In this document: positions 29,295 through 36,981 of the stretch, piece after piece
Layout of the letters: each line of letters starts with the position of its first letter
Position numbering within the stretch: position 1 is the stretch's first letter
Source: a virus
Direction: 5' to 3' (one strand)
Virus record (IMG/VR): IMGVR_UViG_3300023179_000108
Coordinates: 1 to 63,359 of that record
Length of the DNA: 63,359 nucleotides
Translations under genes and position numbers: made by a program
Notes under the pieces: model-generated
The model's input: the letters and a program-made list of their open reading frames with translations, nothing else
What the model was told of the DNA's origin: nothing
Database searches by the model: none

Positions 29295-29546
29295 ATGTAC
29301 AATGAAAAAACAATGAACAATGTTATGTTGCAACGCGCAGCATTGATGGGGGCATTTTCAGCTATTCTTGCCACTGAGGAAGAAAAAACAATAGAGGAAA
29401 TTAAAATAGCTATTTGTAATTTTATAGGTGATTTGATTAGTCAAGGGATAACTATAGGTGATGAAATTGAATTGGATGTCACTAGCCGATGTATAATTTT
29501 TATTGAGCAACAAAGAGCAGTTGTTGCGGTTAACAGTATACTTTAA
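29295..29546 (+). CDS. hypothetical protein, 83 aa
   Basis: LMGAFSAILATEEEKTIEEI then a beta-rich end. Not recognised. Confidence 0.6.
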   Translation: MYNEKTMNNVMLQRAALMGAFSAILATEEEKTIEEIKIAICNFIGDLISQGITIGDEIELDVTSRCIIFIEQQRAVVAVNSIL

Positions 29547-29555
29547 TATAAGAGA

Positions 29556-29580
29556 GGCTAAGTTTTATTTTTATATTTAT
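29556..29580 (+). promoter_or_regulatory. early-type promoter (variant)
   Basis: GGCTAAGTTTTATTTTTATA then TTTAT. Confidence 0.5.
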
Positions 29581-29594
29581 ACAAATAAAAAGTT

Positions 29595-29807
29595 ATGAAT
29601 AACTACAAAACGCAAATGACCGCCCCCACTTACAAAATTGTTTATACTAAAAAGAATGGGGACGTTAGGGTAATGAAATGTAGGGTAGAAAGTGATTACT
29701 GTGAACATATTTCAGGCAAGCCAGAATATGTTGTTGTTTATGATTTGGTTAACGAGGGATACAGGACAGTAAATACTGATACGATTAAGTTGTTTGAATT
29801 GATGTAA
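29595..29807 (+). CDS. hypothetical protein, 70 aa
   Basis: APTYKIVYTKKNGDVRVMKC, a compact beta-strand protein resembling short WYL- or SH3-like barrels found in phage. No firm family. Confidence 0.6.
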   Translation: MNNYKTQMTAPTYKIVYTKKNGDVRVMKCRVESDYCEHISGKPEYVVVYDLVNEGYRTVNTDTIKLFELM

Positions 29808-29828
29808 TGTGAATTGGATATAATAAAT

Positions 29829-29858
29829 GAGGGGGTCAAAACCCCCTCACTACATTTA
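29829..29858 (+). promoter_or_regulatory. hairpin plus -7 box
   Basis: GAGGGGGT-CAAA-ACCCCCTC (29829-29848), then TACATTTA (29851-29858), in place of the GGCAAAAT element. Confidence 0.55.
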
Positions 29859-29877
29859 TCTTATAAAATTAAAACGT

Positions 29878-30129
29878 ATGAAAATTAAAGTAATCAAAAA
29901 CGCTTATTACGTAAGTGAAGATTTGACTAATTACGGCTGTGTAGATGAAGAAACATTTAACAATTCATTTTCGCAAGTGTTGTGTGTTGGAGATATATGG
30001 GAGAGTTGTAGTACTGAGTTTGGTGACTTTTTTAAATGTATTAAAAGTAATATATGGAGAGAAGAGTTGAATGATGGTTGGTGGGATTATGATCGTATGA
30101 AAGATTATTTTGAAGTGATTGAAAATTAA
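29878..30129 (+). CDS. hypothetical protein, 83 aa
   Basis: Start at 29878, after leader AAAATTAAAACGTATG; the longer open frame from 29827 would run through the hairpin. KIKVIKNAYYVSEDLTNYGC, Trp-rich end. Not recognised. Confidence 0.62.
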   Translation: MKIKVIKNAYYVSEDLTNYGCVDEETFNNSFSQVLCVGDIWESCSTEFGDFFKCIKSNIWREELNDGWWDYDRMKDYFEVIEN

Positions 30130-30132
30130 AAT

Positions 30133-30162
30133 GAGGGGGTCAAAACCCCCTCACTACATTTA
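30133..30162 (+). promoter_or_regulatory. hairpin plus -7 box, second copy
   Basis: The same GAGGGGGT-CAAA-ACCCCCTC hairpin (30133-30152), then TACATTTA (30155-30162). Confidence 0.55.
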
Positions 30163-30177
30163 TTAAAATTAAAAGTT

Positions 30178-30324
30178 ATGAATTACAACATTGGTGATCA
30201 GGTCATTATTAAAGATGACAAATGTAAATTATATGGTACGATTATAGAAATAAATAATGACATAATCACAGTTCGTACTATGTTTGGAAATAAATTGGTC
30301 ACAATAAATGAAATTGTAGATTAA
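30178..30324 (+). CDS. small beta-barrel-like protein, 48 aa
   Basis: NYNIGDQVIIKDDKCKLYGT then IIEINNDIITVRTMFGNKLV: strand pattern of a KOW/SH3-like barrel. Function unknown. Confidence 0.6.
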   Translation: MNYNIGDQVIIKDDKCKLYGTIIEINNDIITVRTMFGNKLVTINEIVD

Positions 30325-30327
30325 TTG

Positions 30328-30350
30328 GGCAAAATTATTTATTATATTTA
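30328..30350 (+). promoter_or_regulatory. early-type promoter
   Basis: GGCAAAATTATTTATTATAT then TTA. Confidence 0.58.
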
Positions 30351-30369
30351 ACCATTAAAATTAAAACGT

Positions 30370-30537
30370 ATGAGAGTTACTAATGAATTGCTTCAAAAGT
30401 ATTTCGAAGCATTAGTTGCAGGTCAGCCTGATGATGTTGTAAATATGTTAATGGAGTTGTTTAATGAAAAAGTTAGTCAAAGGGAGTGGATTGAATTAAT
30501 TGCCGATGATGTTTATGATATATACAAAGATGTATAA
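30370..30537 (+). CDS. hypothetical helical protein, 55 aa
   Basis: RVTNELLQKYFEALVAGQPD then DVVNMLMELFNEKVSQREWI. Helical and acidic. Not recognised. Confidence 0.6.
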   Translation: MRVTNELLQKYFEALVAGQPDDVVNMLMELFNEKVSQREWIELIADDVYDIYKDV

Positions 30538-30544
30538 ATAAAAA

Positions 30545-30568
30545 GGCAAAACAACAATTGTATATTTA
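30545..30568 (+). promoter_or_regulatory. early-type promoter
   Basis: GGCAAAACAACAATTGTATA then TTTA. Confidence 0.6.
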
Positions 30569-30588
30569 ACCATTAAAAATTAAAAGTT

Positions 30589-30867
30589 ATGTTTACAAGT
30601 AATCGCAACAAAGGATTCACAATGACATTTGAAAATGGCTGGACTATAAGCGTTCAGTGGGGTATAGGAAATTATTGTGATGTAGGCCGTTCAGCAGAAG
30701 ATTATAATGAATCAACAAAGCATAAATCTTGGAAATCCGAAACCGCTGAAATAGCAATATGGGATAAAAATGATAATTGGTATGAGTTTGAACATGACAC
30801 AGTAAAGGGGTATTGCACAGCCAATGAAGTAGCTGAGTGGATTTTGATTGCGGCTACATTGAAATAA
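30589..30867 (+). CDS. hypothetical protein, 92 aa
   Basis: GFTMTFENGWTISVQWGIGN then YCDVGRSAED: beta-strand rich, with AEIAIWDKNDNWYEFEHDTV. It resembles a small phage family of unknown function; ANEVAEWILIAATLK forms a C-terminal helix. Confidence 0.68.
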   Translation: MFTSNRNKGFTMTFENGWTISVQWGIGNYCDVGRSAEDYNESTKHKSWKSETAEIAIWDKNDNWYEFEHDTVKGYCTANEVAEWILIAATLK

Positions 30868-30870
30868 AAA

Positions 30871-30894
30871 AGCAAAACAACGAACGTACATTTA
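30871..30894 (+). promoter_or_regulatory. early-type promoter (variant)
   Basis: AGCAAAACAACGAACGTACA then TTTA. Confidence 0.55.
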
Positions 30895-30913
30895 ACCATT
30901 AAAATTAAAACAT

Positions 30914-31012
30914 ATGAACACAATTATCATTACAGCACAGTTCAGTGCCGCAGCAATTGTTTGGGTATTAATTGTATATGTTATTATTAGTAAAATTAAA
31001 GAGGCAAAGTAA
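30914..31012 (+). CDS. micro membrane protein, 32 aa
   Basis: FSAAAIVWVLIVYVIISKIK: one membrane helix. Its final codons EAK-stop are also the GGCAAAGTAA element of the next promoter. Confidence 0.5.
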   Translation: MNTIIITAQFSAAAIVWVLIVYVIISKIKEAK

Positions 31013-31026
31013 CGAACGTATATTTA
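31003..31026 (+). promoter_or_regulatory. early-type promoter
   Basis: GGCAAAGTAACGAACGTATA then TTTA, overlapping the 30914 stop. Confidence 0.58.
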
Positions 31027-31055
31027 GTCATTATTAAAAATTAAAAATTAAGGTT

Positions 31056-31358
31056 ATGAGTAAGAAGAAAGTACAAGTAGTCGAAACAACTGAAGTAGTT
31101 GTAATTGAGAATTTGGTCGAAGCGGTTGTAACTGAAAAACGCAAACCCGGCCGCCCGATAGTAGAAGGTAGTAAGCGTCAACTTGACCTAGCCGCTAAAA
31201 TGTATCGGGTACAATTGAATGGTGGTATAGTAAAACGTGGCCGCCCAATAGTAGGTGAAAGTAAAAGACAACAAAGAATGGCTGAACGGGAAGCTAAATT
31301 GGCGGCCGGAATTGAAATTAAAAGGGGCCGCCCCAAAATGGTAGTAGCCGAAGCATAA
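31056..31358 (+). CDS. AT-hook protein, three hooks
   Basis: 100 residues: a Val/Glu-rich N-terminus (1-28), then KRKPGRPIVEGSKRQLDLAA, VKRGRPIVGESKRQQRMAER and IKRGRPKMV. The repeat unit (GRP core plus SKRQ helix) is the same as in the 25266 protein. Third AT-hook gene in the window; G+C again raised. Confidence 0.8.
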   Translation: MSKKKVQVVETTEVVVIENLVEAVVTEKRKPGRPIVEGSKRQLDLAAKMYRVQLNGGIVKRGRPIVGESKRQQRMAEREAKLAAGIEIKRGRPKMVVAEA

Positions 31359-31378
31359 ATATTAAATAACAAGTAATG

Positions 31379-31400
31379 GATGGGGACGAAGGTCCCCATT
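31379..31400 (+). terminator. hairpin, probable terminator/attenuator
   Basis: ATGGGGAC-GAAG-GTCCCCAT; only a weak T tract follows, and a promoter begins 23 nt on. Confidence 0.5.
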
Positions 31401-31422
31401 CGTTATCTCAAACAGCACGGGT

Positions 31423-31446
31423 GGCGAAACAACAACCGTATATTTA
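31423..31446 (+). promoter_or_regulatory. early-type promoter (variant)
   Basis: GGCGAAACAACAACCGTATA then TTTA. Confidence 0.55.
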
Positions 31447-31466
31447 ATCATTAAAAATTAAAAATA

Positions 31467-31607
31467 ATGATTACAAAAGCGTTGATCGAAGTAGTAATTG
31501 AACTGAGCCCAGCCATTATAATAATGGGTATTGTAGTTGTTGGTTGTATCATGTTTACTAAGCCTGAGGATGATGTTAAATGGGAAGACATTGATGGGGC
31601 GAAATAA
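31467..31607 (+). CDS. small membrane protein, 46 aa
   Basis: SPAIIIMGIVVVGCIMFTKP: one membrane helix and an acidic tail. Its stop overlaps the next promoter. Confidence 0.55.
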   Translation: MITKALIEVVIELSPAIIIMGIVVVGCIMFTKPEDDVKWEDIDGAK

Positions 31608-31621
31608 CGAACGTATATTTA
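31598..31621 (+). promoter_or_regulatory. early-type promoter (variant)
   Basis: GGCGAAATAACGAACGTATA then TTTA; last promoter of the accessory run. Confidence 0.55.
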
Positions 31622-31641
31622 ATTATTAAAAATTAAAACAC

Positions 31642-31842
31642 ATGACACTGTTCCAAGCCAAAATTGCCTTGACTGGTCTGAAGTTTGAACTTAAGACAGG
31701 TATGAAGATGTCAGGTAAAGTAAACACATACAGAATAGTTGCCACGGCTTTAGGGTATCCAAAAAATGCTCGGCCAAGTAAAGAACAATTGATTAGAGAA
31801 TTGGAAGCGGCGATTGTTGAGACGGAGCTTCAAGAAGCGTAA
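31642..31842 (+). CDS. hypothetical protein, 66 aa
   Basis: FQAKIALTGLKFELKTGMKM then YRIVATALGYPKNARPSKEQ. The pattern (helix, GMKMSGK, helix) is one I recall in small Bacteroidetes phage proteins of unknown function. Confidence 0.65.
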   Translation: MTLFQAKIALTGLKFELKTGMKMSGKVNTYRIVATALGYPKNARPSKEQLIRELEAAIVETELQEA

Positions 31843-32174
31843 GTTGTAAAAAAAAGTTTGGTGATGGCGGGTCGGTATCGATTGATATCGGCCCGCTATC
31901 GTTTTGCCATCGATCTGCTCCCATGCCAATTGTGGTCCATCGATGGGGCGGGGGCGGCATAAAAAAAATGGGATGTATTCTCAACTCACAAACACCTCTC
32001 ACCATCGACAGTATATACACATATACTTTATTTACAATTTCCATTTTAACCCCTTTTGCAACCACTTTGTAAAATCTCAAAATCTCTTTTAATACAATTT
32101 TTTTGTATAAATCCCCCATATCAATTAATTTAAATATATTAAAAATATTTTGCCTTTTTTCAATATTTATTATT
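31843..32174 (+). other. non-coding GC-rich boundary region
   Basis: 332 nt without a convincing gene. 31863-31900 is a 17-bp hairpin with a GATT loop (core GCGGGTCGGTATC / GATATCGGCCCGC). CCATCGAT (31907) recurs as CCATCGATGG (31937-31946), followed by GGGGCGGGGGCGGC. The rest becomes AT- and pyrimidine-rich and ends in a late-type box. It separates the early accessory genes from the late cluster. Confidence 0.6.
32162..32172 (+). promoter_or_regulatory. late-type promoter box
   Basis: AATATTTATTA just before the 32175 ATG. Confidence 0.45.
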
Positions 32175-32426
32175 ATGAAGACATACAAAATAAAATCTGA
32201 GGATAAAGCTGCTTTCCTTAATCGTATGGAAAAACTTAAATCCCCCATCGATACTACCCAGATTAAAGATATACCAATTGATAATGCATTTGAAGTAACA
32301 ATAGAAGATCCTGAGCAACTATTGTTAGTAAAAAAAGTTTTAAATCAAGCACCAAAAATTAATGTTTTGAAAGAAAATATATCTTTATTAGAAATTGCAA
32401 AGAGGTTATTGAATAATACAAAATAA
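32175..32426 (+). CDS. hypothetical protein, 83 aa
   Basis: Start at 32175 (KTYKIKSEDKAAFLNRMEKL); the upstream extension of the frame is non-coding-like and contains the promoter box. Contains VTIEDPEQLLLVKKVLNQAP. Similar small proteins precede structural genes in related phages; function unknown. Confidence 0.65.
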   Translation: MKTYKIKSEDKAAFLNRMEKLKSPIDTTQIKDIPIDNAFEVTIEDPEQLLLVKKVLNQAPKINVLKENISLLEIAKRLLNNTK

Positions 32427-32495
32427 GCTTGGCTCGGCAAGAAAAATTCTGTATTTTCTAACTACACTACTACAATTAGAAAAACGTAGAGTGTT

Positions 32496-32506
32496 GATAT
32501 TTATAG
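32496..32506 (+). promoter_or_regulatory. late-type promoter box
   Basis: GATATTTATAG upstream of the 32521 gene. Confidence 0.45.
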
Positions 32507-32520
32507 ATAAATATATACTT

Positions 32521-32721
32521 ATGAGATATAAAGCGAATGTAGTAATGCAATTGGAGCATATAGACTCAATTGCAAGCCGTATACAGTTTCAAGTAAATAG
32601 AGGTTACGATCAAAATCAAATTTTGGAAACTATTGAGATGTTAAAGGAACAAATTGAAAAAACTCGTGAGATGGTTTCACTCGAGGATGATGATTTTGCT
32701 AAACAATTTGCTGGGTTATGA
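32521..32721 (+). CDS. hypothetical helical protein, 66 aa
   Basis: Start at 32521 (RYKANVVMQLEHIDSIASRI) rather than 32491, which lies before the promoter box. Coiled-coil-like, acidic end. Overlaps the next ATG by 4 nt. Confidence 0.65.
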   Translation: MRYKANVVMQLEHIDSIASRIQFQVNRGYDQNQILETIEMLKEQIEKTREMVSLEDDDFAKQFAGL

Positions 32722-33005
32722 TTTGGTGGCAAATATTACTTTGGGTAGTTGGAATTCACGTTGTTGAAGTTGTAGGTGTACTTATATTTTTATTAATGAG
32801 ACGAAATGGTGCTTTAGAAAAAGCACTTGCTGAACAACAACAATATATTGATGCTATTTCAATAGTAATTGAAAACTCTGATCAACAATTAAAAGAATTA
32901 GATAGAATGGGTGCTTTTGAAGCTGACGATGAAGTAGGAACTTTTTTTAGAAATTTAAAAGAAATTCAAAATCTTATTAATCAGTTCAAGACAAACCAAA
33001 AATAA
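32718..33005 (+). CDS. single-pass membrane coiled-coil protein, 95 aa
   Basis: An N-terminal membrane helix (ILLWVVGIHVVEVVGVLIFL) and a helical acidic remainder. Unknown role; it sits just ahead of the late sigma gene. Confidence 0.65.
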   Translation: MIWWQILLWVVGIHVVEVVGVLIFLLMRRNGALEKALAEQQQYIDAISIVIENSDQQLKELDRMGAFEADDEVGTFFRNLKEIQNLINQFKTNQK

Positions 33006-33019
33006 CTTGAATGTAAGAA

Positions 33020-33790
33020 ATGTATTATACAAACGAAGAAACTGATTTATTCTTAGAAGAAGAATTACAACTAACAAAGAAAGGAAAACCACGTAAACGT
33101 AAACCAAAAGAACCTCGTATCTATTTCACTCAGGATACTGAAGATGCTATTGTTGAGTATTTAATTACTGAAGATATAGCTTTACGTAATAAAATTTATA
33201 ATGAACGTATAAAATATGGTTTTTATAAATTAGCAGAAAATATTATTCATACGTTTAAGTTTTATTATACTGATACTGATACAATTGAAGAGTTAAAGCA
33301 TGAGGTAATTACGTTTTTATTAGAAAAATTACACTTATATAATCCAACTAAGGGTAAAGCGTTTAGTTATTTTGGAACAATAGCTAAGCGCTATCTTATT
33401 GTATATAATGAGAATAATTATAAGAAGTTACAAGAAAAAGCAGACGTAGATGAGAGTGATGATGATCAAATGATGTTGTATGAGCATGATGCTAATATAG
33501 AAAGAGTATTTGATGAAGTTATTTTTATAGATCAATATATTAAGTATATAGATAATAATTTGTTTAAGTTATTTCCTAAAAAACAAGACGCCCAAACAGC
33601 TGATGCTATTATTGAATTATTCCGGAAACGTGAATCATTAGAAATATTTAATAAGAAAGCACTTTATATCTATATTCGTGAAATAACAGATGTTTCTACT
33701 CCCCAAGTTACTAAAATTATAAAAAAACTTAAAATAATATATATCCAGTTATATAATGAATATTATAATAACGGATATGTAAAAGTTTAA
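33020..33790 (+). CDS. late-transcription sigma factor (T4 gp55-like)
   Basis: 256 residues. A basic N-terminus (KKGKPRKRKPKEPRIYF) is followed by helices with a sigma region 2 pattern: LYNPTKGKAFSYFGTIAKRY near residues 111-130, the block I recognise from gp55-type and small ECF-like phage sigmas. A C-terminal helix-turn-helix (REITDVSTPQVTKIIKKLKI) follows. It would direct host RNA polymerase to late promoters with a single upstream box. It stands at the head of the late cluster, where the AATATTTATA-type boxes begin. Confidence 0.75.
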   Translation: MYYTNEETDLFLEEELQLTKKGKPRKRKPKEPRIYFTQDTEDAIVEYLITEDIALRNKIYNERIKYGFYKLAENIIHTFKFYYTDTDTIEELKHEVITFLLEKLHLYNPTKGKAFSYFGTIAKRYLIVYNENNYKKLQEKADVDESDDDQMMLYEHDANIERVFDEVIFIDQYIKYIDNNLFKLFPKKQDAQTADAIIELFRKRESLEIFNKKALYIYIREITDVSTPQVTKIIKKLKIIYIQLYNEYYNNGYVKV

Positions 33791-33794
33791 GAAT

Positions 33795-33804
33795 TTATAT
33801 TTAT
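33795..33804 (+). promoter_or_regulatory. late-type promoter box
   Basis: TATATTTATT at the start of the baseplate operon. Confidence 0.45.
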
Positions 33805-33819
33805 TGGTAAATACAATTT

Positions 33820-34203
33820 ATGTCGAATTTCGATAATGTTACTTTATTTGGGAATACATCATTATCTGATTTATTTAAGCAAATACATAAAAATAATAAA
33901 GATATTGATAAACAAATTGGAGAGTTTATTGATACTTTAAAACCTATGGCGTCTTCTAATGCTGGTTCTGCTGTAATGCTTATGCCTACTGTTAAGGATT
34001 TAATAGATGTTAATGTAAAAAATAATGAACAATTAATTAAAATGGCTGCTATTGCTCAAAGAGCAGCTAGTGTTAACGCATCTAATGGGACTGAGTTAAT
34101 TAATATGGATGAAATTAATGCATTATTAGAAGAACAAAAAGAAATACAAGAGCAAGGTCAAAAATTACTTGAACAAACTCACCCTCATAAACTAGAAAGA
34201 TGA
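33820..34203 (+). CDS. hypothetical virion-cluster protein, 127 aa
   Basis: Helical protein (LSDLFKQIHKNNKDIDKQIG) with a low-complexity Ala/Asn segment and a Gln/Glu-rich end. Not recognised; position suggests a structural or assembly role. Overlaps the next ATG. Confidence 0.65.
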   Translation: MSNFDNVTLFGNTSLSDLFKQIHKNNKDIDKQIGEFIDTLKPMASSNAGSAVMLMPTVKDLIDVNVKNNEQLIKMAAIAQRAASVNASNGTELINMDEINALLEEQKEIQEQGQKLLEQTHPHKLER

Positions 34204-35378
34204 GTTTTAAAATACGTGATAATACTTCTTATCTTTATAGCAATTTAGGAAGAAATAATTTTACTTTTCCTACCAAACCACAAGCTGGAAAAGTATTTGG
34301 AATTGTCACTACTAAAGATACTCCAACTCCAGCTATGTTTAAAAAAGCAGGAGGTTTCAGTGGATTAGGAACTATTTTTTATCAAAATTATGAGTTATCT
34401 AAAAATGAAATAGGTAATATAGATGATACTTTTTTAGACAAATGTTCTTTAGCTAAACCTTTATATCCTCAATTTTCTTATTATCCTGCCTTAAAAGAAT
34501 TAGTTTATATAATATCCCTTCCCTCAGCTTATAATCAAGTGAATTCAACTGATGCTGGATTATATTATATAAATTCAATTAATATTTGGAATAATAATCA
34601 ACAAAATAGCCAACAAGTTAGTGAAAATGAAACTTTAGGGTCTACACTTTTTGAAAATCCAAATACTAGACTTTTAATAGCATATCAAGGAGATAATATA
34701 ATTCAAGGAAGACAAGGTAATTCTTTAAGATTTAGTACAGTAACTAGAGGTGTTAACCCATCAAACGAATGGAGTCAAGTTGGAAATGAGATTGATCCTA
34801 TTACTATTTTAACTAATGGTTTAGCTTATGATCCTTCTAAACAATACTATGTTGAACAAATAAATAAAGATGCTTCATCTATTTATTTAACATCAACTCA
34901 AAAAATACCATTACAAACGGATAAAACAGGAGTATTAAATAATTTAACAAATCCTTTAAATGTACCTGATTATACTAATTCTCAAGTAATTTTAAACGGA
35001 GATAGAATAGTATTAAATTCTAAAAAAGATGAAGTAATGCTATTTGCTAAAACTAATATTGAGTTAAATACTAAAAATACTATTAATTTAAATGCTGATG
35101 AAAGAGTTTATTTAAATACAAATAATATTTTTTTAGGAAAATATGATTCGAAAAATATACCCCAACCTGTATTATTAGGTAATAATACGCTTGAAGTATT
35201 TATTTTATTGCAACAAACATTAACAACATTAGGATCTTATTTACAAAAAGCTGTAAGTACTTCTGAAGGTTCTCCTATAGTTGGAATAAACGCTGCTGGA
35301 AAAGAAATAATTAATGATATGAATAGATTATGTGATTTATTAAATAAAATAACATCTACAAAAGTATTTACAATATAA
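34200..35378 (+). CDS. baseplate spike/hub protein (gp5/VgrG-like)
   Basis: 392 residues. The middle holds an OB-like region (LIAYQGDNIIQGRQGNSLRF) and the C-terminal third is a repetitive strand pattern (VILNGDRIVLNSKKDEVMLF, then AKTNIELNTKNTINLNADER) like the spike beta-helix of gp5/VgrG proteins. It would pierce the outer membrane. No lysozyme domain is visible. Its place before gp25- and gp6-like genes fits a baseplate hub. Confidence 0.7.
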   Translation: MSFKIRDNTSYLYSNLGRNNFTFPTKPQAGKVFGIVTTKDTPTPAMFKKAGGFSGLGTIFYQNYELSKNEIGNIDDTFLDKCSLAKPLYPQFSYYPALKELVYIISLPSAYNQVNSTDAGLYYINSINIWNNNQQNSQQVSENETLGSTLFENPNTRLLIAYQGDNIIQGRQGNSLRFSTVTRGVNPSNEWSQVGNEIDPITILTNGLAYDPSKQYYVEQINKDASSIYLTSTQKIPLQTDKTGVLNNLTNPLNVPDYTNSQVILNGDRIVLNSKKDEVMLFAKTNIELNTKNTINLNADERVYLNTNNIFLGKYDSKNIPQPVLLGNNTLEVFILLQQTLTTLGSYLQKAVSTSEGSPIVGINAAGKEIINDMNRLCDLLNKITSTKVFTI

Positions 35379-36637
35379 TGGCTAGTAATTCTATTAATAT
35401 ATCACCTGTTATATCTCCTGATATTGTTAATAATATATCAAAATCTAATAATATTAAATCATTTGGAGATCAACTTAAAAATCAAGCTAAAGAGAAAATA
35501 ATAATAGGTGGTCAAGATAAAATAAAAGAAATAGGAGATAAACAGCTTGAATTAACTATAAAAGAAGAACAAGCAGGAATTAATAAAAACAATACAATAA
35601 AAAAAGCTGAGCATGATTATAATACTAAACAAATAACTGAACAACAATATAATGATATTATTGCTGCTGCTCAAACTACTTACAATGCAGAATTAGCTGC
35701 TATTAAATTAGAAAAACAAAAGTTACAACAAGATAAAGATAATATAATTAATGATCCTCTTCAAAAATTAAAAGATAAACAAAAACAATTAAATAATAAA
35801 GTTAAAGTTTTAAAAAAACAAAATATAAATATAGATAATAAAGCTAAAAAAGATTTAGCTAAGCAAGTATTATCTAATGCTTCAAAAACATTAGCTCCAA
35901 TTATTGCTCTTCAATTAACAAATAGTTTTATTTCTATTATTTCTCAACGAAAAAAATTAGAAATTTTAGTTGATCAAGTAAATGAATATATTGATACTCA
36001 AGTTAAAGATCAATCAACTGTTGCTATAGCTACTAATTTAAGAAATAATGCTGTTACTTTAATAAACAATAATGTAAAAAAATTACAAGCAATAGAAAAA
36101 ATTCTTAAAACAATTACTACTATAATAACTACTATTACAATAATATTAACAGTAATAGAAAGAATATTAAGTTTACCTATACCTGCTTTACTTCCTGTAA
36201 AAGTACAACTTCAACCTACATTACAAAAAATATTAAGATTAATATCAGCTATAAATGCTGTATTAATTATAGTAACTAACTTATTAGAGAATGAAATTTT
36301 AAAATTAATTGAAATAAGAGAACGTTTAAAAGAAATTAGTTTAAAATTAGATGGTAAAACTTTGAATAATTTAGATAATCAAGAATTTACTGATTTAATT
36401 AATACTTTTGCTCCTATTAGTACAGGAGAATTTTCACCTTATAAAGGATTTAAATTTAAATTAAAAGAAGAAAATAATCCTAAATTTGTAGTTAAAGGTA
36501 ATAAACGCCGTTATGCTGTTGCTATTGATCGTGATGGCGTTGAAGTACTTAAAAGTGAATTTTCATTTACATTAGATCCTAACGATTTAATAGACCAATT
36601 AAAATTAATTATTGATCAACAAAACTTACAAGGATAA
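35378..36637 (+). CDS. virion protein with coiled coils and hydrophobic helices, 419 aa
   Basis: Residues 40-160 are Lys/Gln-rich coiled coil; 230-320 has strongly hydrophobic helices (TTIITTITIILTVIERILSL, INAVLIIVTNLLENEILKLI). Such a mix suits a membrane-inserting tail or hub component that forms a channel. No family recognised. Overlaps the upstream stop by 1 nt. Confidence 0.65.
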   Translation: MASNSINISPVISPDIVNNISKSNNIKSFGDQLKNQAKEKIIIGGQDKIKEIGDKQLELTIKEEQAGINKNNTIKKAEHDYNTKQITEQQYNDIIAAAQTTYNAELAAIKLEKQKLQQDKDNIINDPLQKLKDKQKQLNNKVKVLKKQNINIDNKAKKDLAKQVLSNASKTLAPIIALQLTNSFISIISQRKKLEILVDQVNEYIDTQVKDQSTVAIATNLRNNAVTLINNNVKKLQAIEKILKTITTIITTITIILTVIERILSLPIPALLPVKVQLQPTLQKILRLISAINAVLIIVTNLLENEILKLIEIRERLKEISLKLDGKTLNNLDNQEFTDLINTFAPISTGEFSPYKGFKFKLKEENNPKFVVKGNKRRYAVAIDRDGVEVLKSEFSFTLDPNDLIDQLKLIIDQQNLQG

Positions 36638-36648
36638 AATATTTATAA
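36638..36648 (+). promoter_or_regulatory. late-type promoter box
   Basis: AATATTTATAA just before the 36651 ATG. Confidence 0.5.
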
Positions 36649-36650
36649 TT

Positions 36651-36980
36651 ATGAATGCTAAAATATTTAAACAATTAATTAAAGAAGCAGTTCGTGAAGC
36701 TGTTCGTGAAGAAATTGGTGTGTTGTTATTAGAACAGAAAAAACAAGAATTAAATGAAAGTAAAACATTTAGTTTTACAAGTAATGATATGCCTGTAAGT
36801 GTAGATGCTAAAACAGCATTACGTAGTAAAATGAGTACTATGTTTGGGTATGAAACTCCTCAAGCTCAGTCTCATTTAAAAGTTGATCCAACATCTGATA
36901 ATCCATTTGCTGCTTTTATAGCTGATGCTGGAGCTAATATGACTGCTCAAGATTTATCAGGATTAAGAAATTTAGGATAA
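36651..36980 (+). CDS. virion-cluster protein with leader-like helix, 109 aa
   Basis: Start at 36651 rather than 36612 because the late box lies between. NAKIFKQLIKEAVREAVREE is an amphipathic Arg/Glu helix like other leaders here. The rest is polar and Ala-rich. May be carried in the virion. Confidence 0.62.
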   Translation: MNAKIFKQLIKEAVREAVREEIGVLLLEQKKQELNESKTFSFTSNDMPVSVDAKTALRSKMSTMFGYETPQAQSHLKVDPTSDNPFAAFIADAGANMTAQDLSGLRNLG

Positions 36981-36981
36981 A

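Noticed and set aside
29827-29877. N-terminal extension of the 29878 gene
   Set aside because: The extra 17 codons lie in the hairpin and -7 box; the usual leader precedes the later ATG.
31793-32248. 151-codon reverse-strand frame over the GC-rich boundary
   Set aside because: It covers a hairpin region, has no recognisable domain or leader, and overlaps a credible forward gene start at 32175.
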